A stretch of 60,748 bases of DNA from Gammaproteobacteria bacterium. Lineage in GTDB: Bacteria > Pseudomonadota > Gammaproteobacteria > JAJRRL01. The position numbers and the translations under genes were made by a program. The stretch spans positions 1-60,748 of the forward strand of contig JAJRRL010000025.1 in assembly GCA_024279495.1 (NCBI GenBank), read 5' to 3'. Below the pieces are notes generated by a model. That model saw only the letters and a list, made by a program, of their open reading frames with translations. It searched no databases and had not been told where the DNA came from. Shown piece after piece: positions 42,341 through 54,011 of the stretch (its first letter is position 1; every line of letters begins with the position of its first letter).

Positions 42341-43252
42341 TTAGAGTTTTCTGTATTGCTCTTCAATAAGACCGGATACGCAATGGCAGCCAAAATCACA
42401 CACATGCCAGCTATTTTTAAATAGCGTTCTAGATTCATGCAAAAAGAAAGCGGCTAAAAACATAATGGCAACTGGAGGGAAAGCCGTGGTTAAACCCACC
42501 AAAGGGCTTCGTGTGTAACGACTACCCAAATGCCAAAACACATAGAAAAGAGCTGAAGCCAGACCAGAGACAAGCAAAGCAAACAGTGTTGTTAAAGACA
42601 TGCCGGAAAAAGACCCCGGATGCAGAAAAAATAGTAGAGCGCAAAAAGGCACATTAATGACATTAATCACTGCTGAGAGATAAAAAATTGGTAGCTTGTT
42701 TTTATAGATTCGAGCAATGATATAGTACAAAGCCTCTGGAATGAGAGCGAGCAATATCAAACAATCACCCAGCACATGAGATGGACCAGCATGCCCGCTT
42801 GGACGATAATGCATAATCATTAATCCTATCATCGCCAAGAAAACACACATGATTGTCGACGACTTCAACTTGTCTCGTAAAAAAATAATGCCGAATAAAG
42901 CCACCATCACAGGCAAGGTACTAATGACAACCCCTGCATGAGCTGCGGTTGTATGATGCAAGCCCCACAATAAAAAACCATTAAACAGGGCGCCTGCAAA
43001 AAGCCCTTGAAGAAAAATTAAAACAATATCTTTTTTATTTGTTTTTTTGATTTCCCTAAATCCATTCTCCCGAACAAGAAATGACAGCACAAAAAGAAAC
43101 ACAGACGCAACAGAAAAACGCAAACTTAAAATCATGCCGGAAGAAACCGTGTGCAACAAAAACTTCCCACTCACAACACACACAGCCACCATCAACTGTG
43201 CCAGCAAGAACAAAGTGTAGGCTTTGAGATTTTGATTTTTTAGTGCTTTCAT
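42341..43252 (-). CDS. EamA/DMT-family permease, C-terminus frameshifted
   Basis: 303 residues as read, with nine or so hydrophobic helices and two EamA repeats (QLMVAVCVVSGKFLLHTV; MVALFGIIFLRDKLKSSTIM and the second-half counterpart RYTRSPLVGLTTAFPPVAIM then FFLHES). After FFLHESRTLFK the sense is lost. Reading one base earlier at the five-T run 42414-42418 restores a hydrophobic last helix IAGMCVILAAIAYPVLLKS and a stop at 42319-42321. So either a one-base insertion has damaged the gene or the homopolymer length is a sequencing error. Substrate unknown. Confidence 0.85.
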   Translation of the reverse strand: MKALKNQNLKAYTLFLLAQLMVAVCVVSGKFLLHTVSSGMILSLRFSVASVFLFVLSFLVRENGFREIKKTNKKDIVLIFLQGLFAGALFNGFLLWGLHHTTAAHAGVVISTLPVMVALFGIIFLRDKLKSSTIMCVFLAMIGLMIMHYRPSGHAGPSHVLGDCLILLALIPEALYYIIARIYKNKLPIFYLSAVINVINVPFCALLFFLHPGSFSGMSLTTLFALLVSGLASALFYVFWHLGSRYTRSPLVGLTTAFPPVAIMFLAAFFLHESRTLFKNSWHVCDFGCHCVSGLIEEQYRKL

Positions 43253-43307
43253 TGATGTATTCCTAGGGTTGGTCGCAATCAGGATACATCATCTTTGATG
43301 CCACATA

Positions 43308-43381
43308 AAGATCGCCCCGCAATGATGTGGGATACAGATACCCACCCTTATTAAAACGATCTTACACTTCTGGGCGATCTT
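43308..43381. other. Structured intergenic inverted repeat
   Basis: AAGATCGCCC (43308-43317) pairs perfectly with GGGCGATCTT (43372-43381), and an inner hairpin GTGGG (43327-43331) / CCCAC (43341-43345) sits between. It lies in the 230-nt gap between the divergent permease and secreted-protein genes. It could be an RNA structure in the leader of 43483 or a DNA element; no known riboswitch class is recognised. Confidence 0.45.
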
Positions 43382-43482
43382 AACACCTCTACTCTAGCGA
43401 TGAAACATAGGGACATCTAGAGTTCTTTTTTTATACTCCATTTACTGTAAAATTATTCTTAAAATATCTTCTGGAGAAATGT

Positions 43483-43890
43483 ATGACAATACATCACAAA
43501 ATTGCAGGCTTACTCGCTATCGGCACTTTATTTGCCAGCGGCTTAGCTATAGCCCAATCAACGTTTACCTTTGTTAACGCCACCGTTGCCAATATGACCC
43601 TTTCTAGTTTTGACAAAAAAAATGGAGTCCTTGTGATGAGCGGAGAATGTAAAGGTGCAAACAGGTTCCACCCAACTAAAAGAAAACGGACGTGTCCCAC
43701 CTCACTTCCAAATGATGTCACCGTTACCTACCTAAAAGTCACAACCACCTATTCAAATGCCGTTCTTCACGCAAATATTAGCTCTAATGATGGCTTTGTA
43801 AACTCAACCGTTCACTGCTCAGAGAACAGGCTTCCCCCTTATTGCCCATATGGCTGCAACCCAAAGATAAATTGCAAAATCAGCCTCTAA
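43483..43890 (+). CDS. Small secreted Cys-rich protein, family S2
   Basis: 135 residues with a signal peptide (IAGLLAIGTLFASGLAIA, cleavage near 24). Mature part begins STFTFVNATVANMTLSSFD and carries eight cysteines (GECKGAN, RKRTCPTS, VHCSENRLPPYCPYGC, KINCKI). Paralogue of 41277-41612 in its N-terminal half with an extra Cys-rich end. GGAG lies 6 nt before the ATG. Function unknown; several disulfides suggest an extracellular life. Confidence 0.72.
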   Translation: MTIHHKIAGLLAIGTLFASGLAIAQSTFTFVNATVANMTLSSFDKKNGVLVMSGECKGANRFHPTKRKRTCPTSLPNDVTVTYLKVTTTYSNAVLHANISSNDGFVNSTVHCSENRLPPYCPYGCNPKINCKISL

Positions 43891-44125
43891 GTTTTAAAAG
43901 CATCGAAGACCGTGAATAACGTAACTGGATTCTCTACGGAAAACATGCAAGCTTACATGAACTGTTGGGGTAAAAAACCATTGTTAGCACATGGCTTGCT
44001 ATACAACCTTTGCTCTTGAGTGGCTTGACCTTCGTTCGTAACACCCACAGACACTGGGCGATGAAAGCCTGTCTCTTCTTGCTTCGCTACTGATTTTCTT
44101 TCTTCTCGGTTACTCAAGGCTGCAC

Positions 44126-44635
44126 CTACTTAATGTAGCCTCCGATGGTTTTATATACAATGCTATTCGATACTTTTCTTATACCATTATCCGTAGCAAT
44201 ATCTGTATAGCACAATCCTATGTCTGAGACTTTTCCCACAATATCCTCAGTAGGCAAAATAATGCTTATAGTAGTATCCCAATCAAGCAATGGAGATAAA
44301 AGAAGCTGAAAACCTGAGCGAACGTCAATTAACATATTACTAATCGAGGAAAAAATAAAAGCTAACAGAGGAATAGCAGCTAGAACGGGAATAACCCAGT
44401 GTGTCAACCCCGATAAAAACAATAAACAGGCGTAAATAATACCAATGATCATAATTATGCGGTTTGCAAATTTTGCGAAACGTTTGGTTGCTTCTGCTCC
44501 CTTCTTGCCAGCCTTGAAAACTTTATATTTGACATACTTAGCCAGAAAAAAAGATAAGACTAAAGCAGAATAGTAGGGTATCGTTAAAATCTCAAATACC
44601 CCTAGTAAAAACTTGAGCACGTAATCTGAAAACAT
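44126..44635 (-). CDS. Small MscS-like membrane protein
   Basis: 169 residues. Hydrophobic helices at about 5-35, 55-75 and 78-100, then a region IDVRSGFQLLLSPLLDWDTT followed by VGKVSDIGLCYTDIATDNG and VSNSIV, which follows the MscS beta-domain pattern (G-x-V-x-x-I-x-x-x-x-T-x-I-x-x-x-x-G-x-x-x-x-x-P-N-S). The C-terminal alpha-beta domain of MscS is missing. Just after the stop, a different frame stays open for about 58 codons (VGAALSNREERKSVAKQEE...), so the protein could have been longer before a frameshift. The remainder of 43891-44125 shows nothing else. Confidence 0.7.
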   Translation of the reverse strand: MFSDYVLKFLLGVFEILTIPYYSALVLSFFLAKYVKYKVFKAGKKGAEATKRFAKFANRIIMIIGIIYACLLFLSGLTHWVIPVLAAIPLLAFIFSSISNMLIDVRSGFQLLLSPLLDWDTTISIILPTEDIVGKVSDIGLCYTDIATDNGIRKVSNSIVYKTIGGYIK

Positions 44636-44680
44636 AGAAAACCTCTTGAAATTAACATTCCATCACTCCGCTTGAGAATC

Positions 44681-44917
44681 TTAGATATCTACATCTTGAT
44701 GGCTCATTGCGTTCTTAAAATTTTTCAAAATCTGACTTTGCTTAAACTCAGATACAAAAGTCCTATCACCCCACCTTCTAAGTTCATCCAAATAAATGTA
44801 AACACCCGCTTTGCCATTATAAGAAAAGATTTCTCTATTGCCGCAACGATCCGTATGGTATACCACCAAGCCTAAAGCATTTCTCTCGTAACTCTCTATA
44901 TTACCCAGAAGAAACAT
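44681..44917 (-). CDS. Small hypothetical protein downstream of glmU
   Basis: 78 residues, not recognised. The ATG lies 3 nt after the glmU stop codon on the same strand, which favours translation by coupling, though the Shine-Dalgarno is weak (ATAGG 2 nt away). Sequence such as GLVVYHTDRCGNREIFSYNG and DELRRWGDRTFVSEFK looks like a folded alpha-beta protein. No TM or signal. Could be a chance ORF. Confidence 0.4.
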   Translation of the reverse strand: MFLLGNIESYERNALGLVVYHTDRCGNREIFSYNGKAGVYIYLDELRRWGDRTFVSEFKQSQILKNFKNAMSHQDVDI

Positions 44918-44920
44918 TGC

Positions 44921-46276
44921 CTATTCTTTCACCCAGTCTTTCACCACTCGCTCTTTGGCGCGTGTCACGACAAGAGCTGATGCGGGAACATCGGAAGAAA
45001 TCGTTGAGCCTGCGCCGACGATTGCCTTTTCGTTGATGGTGATCGGGGCAATTAAAGCGGTATTTGATCCTATGAACGCACCATCTTTAATGATAGTTTC
45101 CCACTTTTGTTTGCCATCGTAATTGCAAATAATAGTTCCAGCGCCAACATTCACGGATTTTCCTATCGTTGCATTTCCAAGATAAGTCAAATGTTTTGCC
45201 TTTGATTCTTCGCCAACAGACGTTTGCTTCATTTCAACAAAATTACCAACCTGTGCTTTCTTGCCGATATGGCAGTCATCGTGAATGTGAGTAAACGGTC
45301 CAATATGCGCACCATCCTCAATGACTGTGTTTTTAATGGCAGAGTACGCATCTATCGTTACATTTTTTCCAACTGTCACGTTTTCCAAGCAACAACCAGG
45401 TCCAACATAAGATCCCTCACCAAGATGCACATGACCGGATAAAATAACATTGACGTCAATGACCACATCAGGATCTATGGTGACATCACGACCTCGCACA
45501 TCAAAACGTGCAAAATCTTTAATGGCTACTCCAGCTAAACTAAATTGCTTGGCTTTTATTTGTTGGTAGTAACGTTCAAGCTGCGCTAATTGCCAGCGAT
45601 TATTCACGCCTTGTATTTCATGCGCGGAAAATGCTTCGATACCAACAACTGATCGAGACTCTGATACTGCCAGTCTCACAATGTCTGTTAAGTAATATTC
45701 TTTCTGTTGATTGTCGTTGGTTAAACTTGGCAGCCATCGCTTAAGCAAGCCACCCCAAGTCGACACAATACCTGTGTTAGTTTCTTTGATACGCAACTCA
45801 CTTGGCGTTGCATCTTTATGTTCAACAATACGTTGAATATTATTCTGCTCGTCTCTACAAATGCGTCCCAAACCACTTGGGTCAGCCACATTCGCAACCA
45901 ACAAACCAATGCCCTCTTTCGGGGTAGTGTTTACTAAATAACTCAAGGTTCCTTCGGTGATAAGCGGTACATCACCATACAGAACTAACACTTGATCGTC
46001 GTCGTTAATATGCGGCAAAGCCTGACTAACTGCATGACCAGTACCCAATACTTCTTTTTGAGGAACCCAAGTCACTTCTTCTGAAGCCAAGGCGTCTTTA
46101 ACGCGTGTGTTTTCATGATTGTAAATCACGCAAACCGCTTCAGGATTAAGTTCTTGAGCAGTATCGATAACATGCCCTAAAAGCGGAATGCCTCCTAAAG
46201 GATGTAATACCTTGGGAAGGTCCGCTAGCATACGAGACCCTTTGCCCGCTGCAAGAATAATTACTTTCAATGTCAT
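44921..46276 (-). CDS. glmU: Bifunctional GlmU (UDP-GlcNAc pyrophosphorylase / glucosamine-1-P acetyltransferase)
   Basis: Makes UDP-N-acetylglucosamine for peptidoglycan and lipopolysaccharide. The 451-residue product has an N-terminal nucleotidyltransferase (VIILAAGKGSRM, KVLHPLGGIPLLGHV, LGTGHAVSQA, VLYGDVPLI) and a C-terminal left-handed beta-helix from about 250 with hexapeptide repeats, including GNFVEMKQTSVGEESKAKHL and NYDGKQKW. MTLKVIILAAG at 46276 has GAGG 8 nt upstream and is the family start; the GTG at 46300 adds eight residues. It follows atpC by 58 nt, a common arrangement in gammaproteobacteria. Confidence 0.96.
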   Translation of the reverse strand: MTLKVIILAAGKGSRMLADLPKVLHPLGGIPLLGHVIDTAQELNPEAVCVIYNHENTRVKDALASEEVTWVPQKEVLGTGHAVSQALPHINDDDQVLVLYGDVPLITEGTLSYLVNTTPKEGIGLLVANVADPSGLGRICRDEQNNIQRIVEHKDATPSELRIKETNTGIVSTWGGLLKRWLPSLTNDNQQKEYYLTDIVRLAVSESRSVVGIEAFSAHEIQGVNNRWQLAQLERYYQQIKAKQFSLAGVAIKDFARFDVRGRDVTIDPDVVIDVNVILSGHVHLGEGSYVGPGCCLENVTVGKNVTIDAYSAIKNTVIEDGAHIGPFTHIHDDCHIGKKAQVGNFVEMKQTSVGEESKAKHLTYLGNATIGKSVNVGAGTIICNYDGKQKWETIIKDGAFIGSNTALIAPITINEKAIVGAGSTISSDVPASALVVTRAKERVVKDWVKE

Positions 46277-46333
46277 AATCACCACCTCAGTTGTGAACAC
46301 ATCGCAACTTAAGGCAAAGTCGTTATGCTTGCT

Positions 46334-46750
46334 TTAGCGACGTAACGATTTCAAAGCTTTAAGCTGTGCCGCTAATTCCGCTAACTCTGCAAGTGCTTGT
46401 GCGTTCTCTATAGTGGATTTGCGTTCACTCAAACGCTTCTCCGCTAATTCTTTAGCAGCCAAGACAGCTGCCTCATCAATATCTTCAGCTCGAAGTGCCG
46501 TATCTGCCAACACAGTTGCTGACTGAGGTTGCACTTCCAATAAACCGCTAGACACATAAAAATAATGCTCAGAACCGTCGGCCAACACAATTTCTATTTG
46601 GCCTGGCTTAAGTGGTGTGATCAAAGCCATATGGCCTGGATGAATACCTAATTCGCCTTGCTTACCCGTCAGGCTAAAGCGCTGAATCTCTCCAGAAAAA
46701 AGGCTCGCTTCAGCACTGACAATAGTAAGTTGCATTGTTTTAATAGCCAT
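46334..46750 (-). CDS. atpC: ATP synthase epsilon subunit
   Basis: Central-stalk subunit of F1 that can inhibit ATP hydrolysis. 138 residues: the N-terminal beta-sandwich (MQLTIVSAEASLFSG, GELGIHPGHMALITPLKPG) and the C-terminal helical pair (EAAVLAAKELAEKRL onward) are both present. Last gene of the atpIBEFHAGDC run, 21 nt behind atpD. Confidence 0.96.
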   Translation of the reverse strand: MAIKTMQLTIVSAEASLFSGEIQRFSLTGKQGELGIHPGHMALITPLKPGQIEIVLADGSEHYFYVSSGLLEVQPQSATVLADTALRAEDIDEAAVLAAKELAEKRLSERKSTIENAQALAELAELAAQLKALKSLRR

Positions 46751-46771
46751 GGTTCACACTCCTCTTTCTGG

Positions 46772-49104
<2,333 letters not shown>

Positions 49105-49118
49105 AAGATCGCCTCAAT

Positions 49119-50666
49119 TTACGCCAAAGTGGCTTTAAACGCTTCCACACAATCCCTCAACATTGACTCAATCTCGTCGTTGTAGGTTGGGTTGTCGTTC
49201 AGTGTTTTTAAGAGATCCGCTCTATCCTGACGCGCAAATTGTCGTAAAGATCGTTCGAATTCAACAACACCTTCAACAGGAACATCATCAACAAAACCTT
49301 TTGTCATCGCAAACCAAACAACGGCCATCTCAGCAACAGAAAAGGGTGTGTACTGAGGCTGTTTCAGCATTTCCATGACGCGCTGGCCACGTTCTAGTTG
49401 TTTACGAGTGGCTTCATCTAGGTCTGATGCAAACTGGGAGAAAGCTTCCAACTCTCGGTATTGAGAAAGAGCAATACGAATACCGCCAACAAGCTTTTTA
49501 ATCAACTTCGTTTGCGCAGCTCCACCCACACGAGACACTGACAAACCAGCGTTAATCGCAGGACGAATACCAGAGTTAAAGAGATCAACATCCAAAAAGA
49601 TTTGACCATCAGTAATTGAAATAACGTTAGTTGGAATAAACGCAGATACGTCTCCAGCTTGAGTTTCAATGATAGGCAAAGCTGTCAGTGATCCTGTTTT
49701 GCCCTTCACTTTACCGTTTGTCATTTTTTCAACATAAGCCGCGCTTACACGAGACGAACGCTCTAATAAACGTGAATGCAAATAGAAAACATCGCCGGGG
49801 TACGCTTCTCGGCCAGGTGGTCGACGTAGTAGCAAAGACATTTGACGGTAAGCCCACGCCTGCTTGGTTAAGTCATCGAATACGATAAGAGCATCTTCTC
49901 CACGATCCCTGAAAAACTCACCCATAGTAGAACCGGTATAAGGCGCCAAAAATTGCATCGCAGCCGCTTCTGCGGCTGATGCAGCCACTATGATTGTGTG
50001 AGCAAGCGCGCCATTTTCTTCCAATTTACGCACTAAAGTAGCAACAGACGAAGCCTTTTGACCAATAGCAACATAGATACATTTCACGCCGGTATTTTTT
50101 TGATTGATGATCGCATCAATTGCAATAGCGGTTTTACCTGTCTGGCGATCACCAATGATAAGCTCACGCTGACCTCGGCCAATCGGCACCATTGAGTCAA
50201 TAGATTTCAAACCTGTTTGCATAGGCTCATCCACAGACTGACGATCAATCACACCAGGAGCCACTTTTTCTATAGGAGCTGTTTCTGTGGTTTCGATAGG
50301 ACCTTTGCCATCGATCGGATGACCCAAAGCATTAACAATACGGCCAAGCAAGGCATCGCCAACAGGCGCCTCAAGAATAGTTCCGGTACATTTAACAGTC
50401 ATGCCTTCAGATAAGTGCTCGTAGGAACCAAGCACCACCGCACCAACACTGTCGCGCTCTAAGTTAAGCGCCAAGCCGTAAGTGCCTCCTGGGAACTCAA
50501 TAGTCTCACCGGCCATCACATCTCTGAGGCCATGAATTCTAACAATACCATCACCCAAACTAACGATGGTTCCTTCTGTACATACTTCAGGACGCTTTTT
50601 CATTACGTCTTGTATGCGAGAAGCTATGAGATTGCTAATTTCAGACGGGTTTAATTGATCAACCAT
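49119..50666 (-). CDS. atpA: ATP synthase alpha subunit
   Basis: Non-catalytic nucleotide-binding F1 subunit. 515 residues with [15 protein letters not shown] at the N-terminus, Walker [16 protein letters not shown], the signature [17 protein letters not shown] and the C-terminal helical domain. 14 nt from atpG and 2 nt from atpH. Confidence 0.97.
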   Translation of the reverse strand: MVDQLNPSEISNLIASRIQDVMKKRPEVCTEGTIVSLGDGIVRIHGLRDVMAGETIEFPGGTYGLALNLERDSVGAVVLGSYEHLSEGMTVKCTGTILEAPVGDALLGRIVNALGHPIDGKGPIETTETAPIEKVAPGVIDRQSVDEPMQTGLKSIDSMVPIGRGQRELIIGDRQTGKTAIAIDAIINQKNTGVKCIYVAIGQKASSVATLVRKLEENGALAHTIIVAASAAEAAAMQFLAPYTGSTMGEFFRDRGEDALIVFDDLTKQAWAYRQMSLLLRRPPGREAYPGDVFYLHSRLLERSSRVSAAYVEKMTNGKVKGKTGSLTALPIIETQAGDVSAFIPTNVISITDGQIFLDVDLFNSGIRPAINAGLSVSRVGGAAQTKLIKKLVGGIRIALSQYRELEAFSQFASDLDEATRKQLERGQRVMEMLKQPQYTPFSVAEMAVVWFAMTKGFVDDVPVEGVVEFERSLRQFARQDRADLLKTLNDNPTYNDEIESMLRDCVEAFKATLA

Positions 50667-50668
50667 GC

Positions 50669-51247
50669 TTACACTCCCTCTCTCGTGTCGCTGCCTAGCA
50701 GTTGCTGGGCAAGTCTATTTAATTTACCTCGGATAGAACCATCCATCACTCGATCACCGGAACGAACAATCGCCCCACCAATCAAGCTGGAATCAACTAA
50801 AAAGGTCACTTTCAAATCGCTATCGAACTGCTTTTTCAAGCTCTTTATATAAAATGCCTGCTTCTCATCAGACAGAGGAAACGCTGATGTTAAACTAACA
50901 TCTTGAATACCCCTTAAATCAGCTAATAGCTGCTTATACACATCGGCAATTTCAGGCAAAACCAGCTGCCGGCGCGCTTCAATCACCAAACGAACAAACT
51001 GCAAAAGATGCTCACCCAAAGCAGATACTTCCGCTGCGCAAGCAGACTGAAGAATATCCATAAACAAGGATTCCCACTCTTTAGCGGTCATGGTTGGATC
51101 GCTAACAAGCCGTGACACGCCATCATGCAACATCACCGCCTTAAGCACTGGCAACGTAGCAGCCCAATTATCTTCCGAATTGGAAGATTGAGCCACCTGA
51201 AACACAGCTTGGGCATAGGGTCTGGCAAGAGTCGCGTAACTAGCCAT
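50669..51247 (-). CDS. atpH: ATP synthase delta subunit
   Basis: Peripheral-stalk connector between F1 and the b subunits. 192 residues; N-terminal helical bundle starts [17 protein letters not shown] and the C-terminal part has [19 protein letters not shown] followed by [11 protein letters not shown], the OSCP/delta signature. Slightly longer than the E. coli protein (177). Confidence 0.95.
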   Translation of the reverse strand: MASYATLARPYAQAVFQVAQSSNSEDNWAATLPVLKAVMLHDGVSRLVSDPTMTAKEWESLFMDILQSACAAEVSALGEHLLQFVRLVIEARRQLVLPEIADVYKQLLADLRGIQDVSLTSAFPLSDEKQAFYIKSLKKQFDSDLKVTFLVDSSLIGGAIVRSGDRVMDGSIRGKLNRLAQQLLGSDTREGV

Positions 51248-51249
51248 GC

Positions 51250-51720
51250 TTAAGCTTCTCCAAGTAACTGATCAATGATCACTTCACTATCTTTAGCGTT
51301 GATTTCGCGCTTAAGAACACCTTCCGCACAATCCACGACAAGCCTAGAAATATCTTTCATTACACTGTCTTGAAGTGCCTGGCGTTCTTGATCAATTTGA
51401 AGTCTGGCTAAATCAACCATTTTCTCACCTTGATCACGACTCTTCGCTTTTGCTTCTTCCATCATTTGGTGAGCACGCTGACTGGCGTGATCAACTATCG
51501 TTGCACTTTTTACTTTTGCATCGTTAATGATCTCGTCAACTCGAACCTGCGCGAGCTCTAAGTCACGCTGACCTTTTTCAGCAGCAGCCAAACCGTCAGC
51601 GATCGTTTTCTGCCTTGCTTCCAAAGCCCCTATGACCTTAGGCCAAATGCACTTCATGGTGATCGCAATAAAAATGATAAAGAACACCATTTCGACTAAC
51701 AAGGTAATGTTAATATCCAT
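51250..51720 (-). CDS. atpF: ATP synthase b subunit
   Basis: Peripheral-stalk subunit. 156 residues: one N-terminal TM helix (INITLLVEMVFFIIFIAITM) with the following CIWPKVIGALEARQKTIADG, then a long amphipathic coiled coil to the end. Normal length and position. Confidence 0.95.
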   Translation of the reverse strand: MDINITLLVEMVFFIIFIAITMKCIWPKVIGALEARQKTIADGLAAAEKGQRDLELAQVRVDEIINDAKVKSATIVDHASQRAHQMMEEAKAKSRDQGEKMVDLARLQIDQERQALQDSVMKDISRLVVDCAEGVLKREINAKDSEVIIDQLLGEA

Positions 51721-51756
51721 CAGCCTTCCTCTTTTTAGCGTTTAGGTCAGAGATTC

Positions 51757-52092
<336 letters not shown>

Positions 52093-52890
52093 TTAGTGAG
52101 CATCATGCGCCATACTGATGTAGACGATCGTCAACATCATAAATATGAACGCTTGAATAGAAATGATCAGGACATGGAACAAAGTCCACGCCAAACCCAA
52201 AGGTACCCCCATCCACCAGGGAAGCAGGGCGATCAAAATAAAGATGAGCTCTCCGGCAAACAAGTTACCGTAGAGTCGCAAAGCCAATGACATAGGCTTA
52301 ACACACTCATCAATGAGACGAAACATGAAATTTATGGGAAACAAATAAGCTGGAAACGGGCTAGTGAACGACTCTTTTAAGAACGCGAAGCCGCCTTTAA
52401 TTTTGATGTTGTAATAAATGGTAAGAATAAACACTGTAAATGACAGCGCTAAAGTCATGGTGAGATCTGCAGTCGGCACGGCCTTAAAGTGATGCACGCC
52501 CGCAAGGGAAAGGCCTCTTGGAATCAGGTCGACTGGAATTAAGTCCATGAAATTCATGAGAAAAACCCAGATAAAGATGGTCAGCGCCAAAGGCGCAAGC
52601 AAGCGACGATCGCCATGGAAACCTTCTGAAACGGTACTATCTACCTTCTCTACAGCAAACTCAACGAAATTTTGCCAAGCGGCCGGAATACCTGACGTTG
52701 CGCAACGCGCAGCGCAATAAAAGATACCGGTGAATAACATACCCAGCAAAAAAGAAATAACGATTGTATCTAGGTTTAGGGTCATGAAACCACCGGAACT
52801 GCCCACCTTCATCGTGTGCAAATTCAACATCCAGTGCTGCATGTGATGCCCGATGTATTCACTTGAGGTAAGTAATTGCGGGTGACTCAT
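52093..52890 (-). CDS. atpB: ATP synthase a subunit
   Basis: Fo subunit that forms the proton half-channels. 265 residues with five to six TM helices; the essential arginine lies in SLALRLYGNLFAGELIFILI. FPINFMFRLIDECVKP precedes it. The start overlaps nothing; atpI ends 10 nt upstream. Confidence 0.96.
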   Translation of the reverse strand: MSHPQLLTSSEYIGHHMQHWMLNLHTMKVGSSGGFMTLNLDTIVISFLLGMLFTGIFYCAARCATSGIPAAWQNFVEFAVEKVDSTVSEGFHGDRRLLAPLALTIFIWVFLMNFMDLIPVDLIPRGLSLAGVHHFKAVPTADLTMTLALSFTVFILTIYYNIKIKGGFAFLKESFTSPFPAYLFPINFMFRLIDECVKPMSLALRLYGNLFAGELIFILIALLPWWMGVPLGLAWTLFHVLIISIQAFIFMMLTIVYISMAHDAH

Positions 52891-52900
52891 ATGTCGTTAC

Positions 52901-53302
52901 CTATGTCGTTATATCCATACTGACAACCCATGGAGCCAACCAATGACCCAACTGAGCGCCAACAAAACCGATCCAAAAAGGGATCATTGCCGGACGAAAA
53001 TAGCACACAAAACCTAGCGCCATCAGTGCACAGAGAAGCAACTTAAGCGCTGAGCCGGCATACATACGGCTAACAATACGCTTTGCATCTCTACCACTTG
53101 CTGTTTTACAGAAAAGGAAAACAAACAACAAACCTGGAAGCAACACTGAGATTCCACCCAAACAGACAGAACCGGCAACAGTCGTTCCCCAAAAAAAGGC
53201 AAGCAAAGCTGCCAAAAGAACCACCAAGGCCTGTACCGCCAAAAACCGATACGCAATCTGACGAACACGTAAAGTGGCTGGTGAAACACCGCACAAAACC
53301 AT
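52901..53302 (-). CDS. atpI: ATP synthase protein I
   Basis: Small membrane protein encoded first in many atp operons, proposed to help c-ring assembly or Mg uptake. 133 residues with four hydrophobic helices (ALVVLLAALLAFF, GISVLLPGLLFVFLF, ALKLLLCALMALGFVCYF, PFWIGFVGAQLGHWLAP). Sequence is poorly conserved, so the call rests on position and topology. MVLCGVSP at 53302 has AGGAG about 6 nt upstream; a longer frame to 53347 would start inside the promoter. Confidence 0.85.
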   Translation of the reverse strand: MVLCGVSPATLRVRQIAYRFLAVQALVVLLAALLAFFWGTTVAGSVCLGGISVLLPGLLFVFLFCKTASGRDAKRIVSRMYAGSALKLLLCALMALGFVCYFRPAMIPFWIGFVGAQLGHWLAPWVVSMDITT

Positions 53303-53337
53303 GCCCACTCCTATCGACCAACAATCAATTCGGAGCG

Positions 53338-53365
53338 AGTATACCATCTTTTATCACTCATGCAA
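53338..53365 (-). promoter_or_regulatory. Predicted promoter of the atp operon
   Basis: Minus-strand TTGCAT (53360-53365), 16 nt, TATACT (53338-53343), about 36 nt before the chosen atpI start. Good match in both boxes. Confidence 0.6.
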
Positions 53366-53394
53366 CACGGTGAGAATTGCATGTAAAATATGCA

Positions 53395-53520
53395 AATTCT
53401 CGTTTTTGGCCAATCTTAGACAAAAACCTCTTCAAAGTGTCCGTGTAAACTCCTATTACTTATGTATACTCCGTTTTCTCATCACTTATTCGACTAAAAA
53501 GTCTCAAAACTAGACATTTC
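53395..53520 (-). repeat. Family B palindromic element, copy B4 (inverted, diverged)
   Basis: Read on the minus strand it runs GAAATGTCTAGTTTTGAGAC to TTGGCCAAAAACGAGAA with the same inner blocks (AAGTGATGAGAAAACGGAG, CTTTGAAGAGG). It lies between the atp promoter and the broken esterase gene. 53521-53634 shows only a ribosome binding site for that relic. Confidence 0.75.
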
Positions 53521-53634
53521 AGGAAGCCTAGCTTCTAGCCAACCTTAATAAATTTATTATTTTAATATTACCTTAATTGGCCGCCCGAACCTCAACGTAT
53601 ACACTATTCTCTCACTTTGCCTTGGAGGTTTCTT

Positions 53635-53992
53635 ATGCCTAAGCTCTCTCATACTCTTTGTGCACCTCTCACCTGCCTCATCTCACTTTACGCCCACGCT
53701 CTTCCATCACCATGCCAGAGGTGAACTCCAAGCAGCTCTTTGCCAGCGGATTTTCAAACGGAGCAGGTTTAGTCAACACCCTAGCTGCAGAGCAAAATGA
53801 TTTTAAAGGGATTACAGCGTTTAGCTCTAACTTGCTTGAGAACCACTTACCTTCCGATAAAACAACACTCACGTCACAGGCTACCTATGCCCTTCTTGCG
53901 GGCATGGTATTCCTCAAAACTTTGAGGGCAATCAAATGCAGCTAATCATCGACTTCTTTGATCCAGATGATACTATCTTTCAACGTGCATAA
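53635..53992 (+). pseudogene. Broken esterase/PHB-depolymerase-like gene
   Basis: GGAGG stands before an ATG at 53635 that opens a signal-peptide-like frame (LTCLISLYAHA) closed by TGA after about 30 codons. Another frame then reads KQLFASGFSNGAGLVNTLAA, the GxSxG nucleophile elbow of LpqC/PHB-depolymerase-like esterases, and a third reads QLIIDFFDPDDTIFQRA to a stop at 53990-53992, resembling the region around the catalytic Asp. At least two frameshifts and large deletions compared with a normal ~300-residue enzyme. Residual signals suggest a recent loss. Confidence 0.7.
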
Positions 53993-54011
53993 TTAATATT
54001 GAAGGCCCGCC

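Noticed and set aside
53023-53373. ORFs on both strands overlapping atpI
   Set aside because: Alternative frames of atpI; topology and position fit only the atpI frame.
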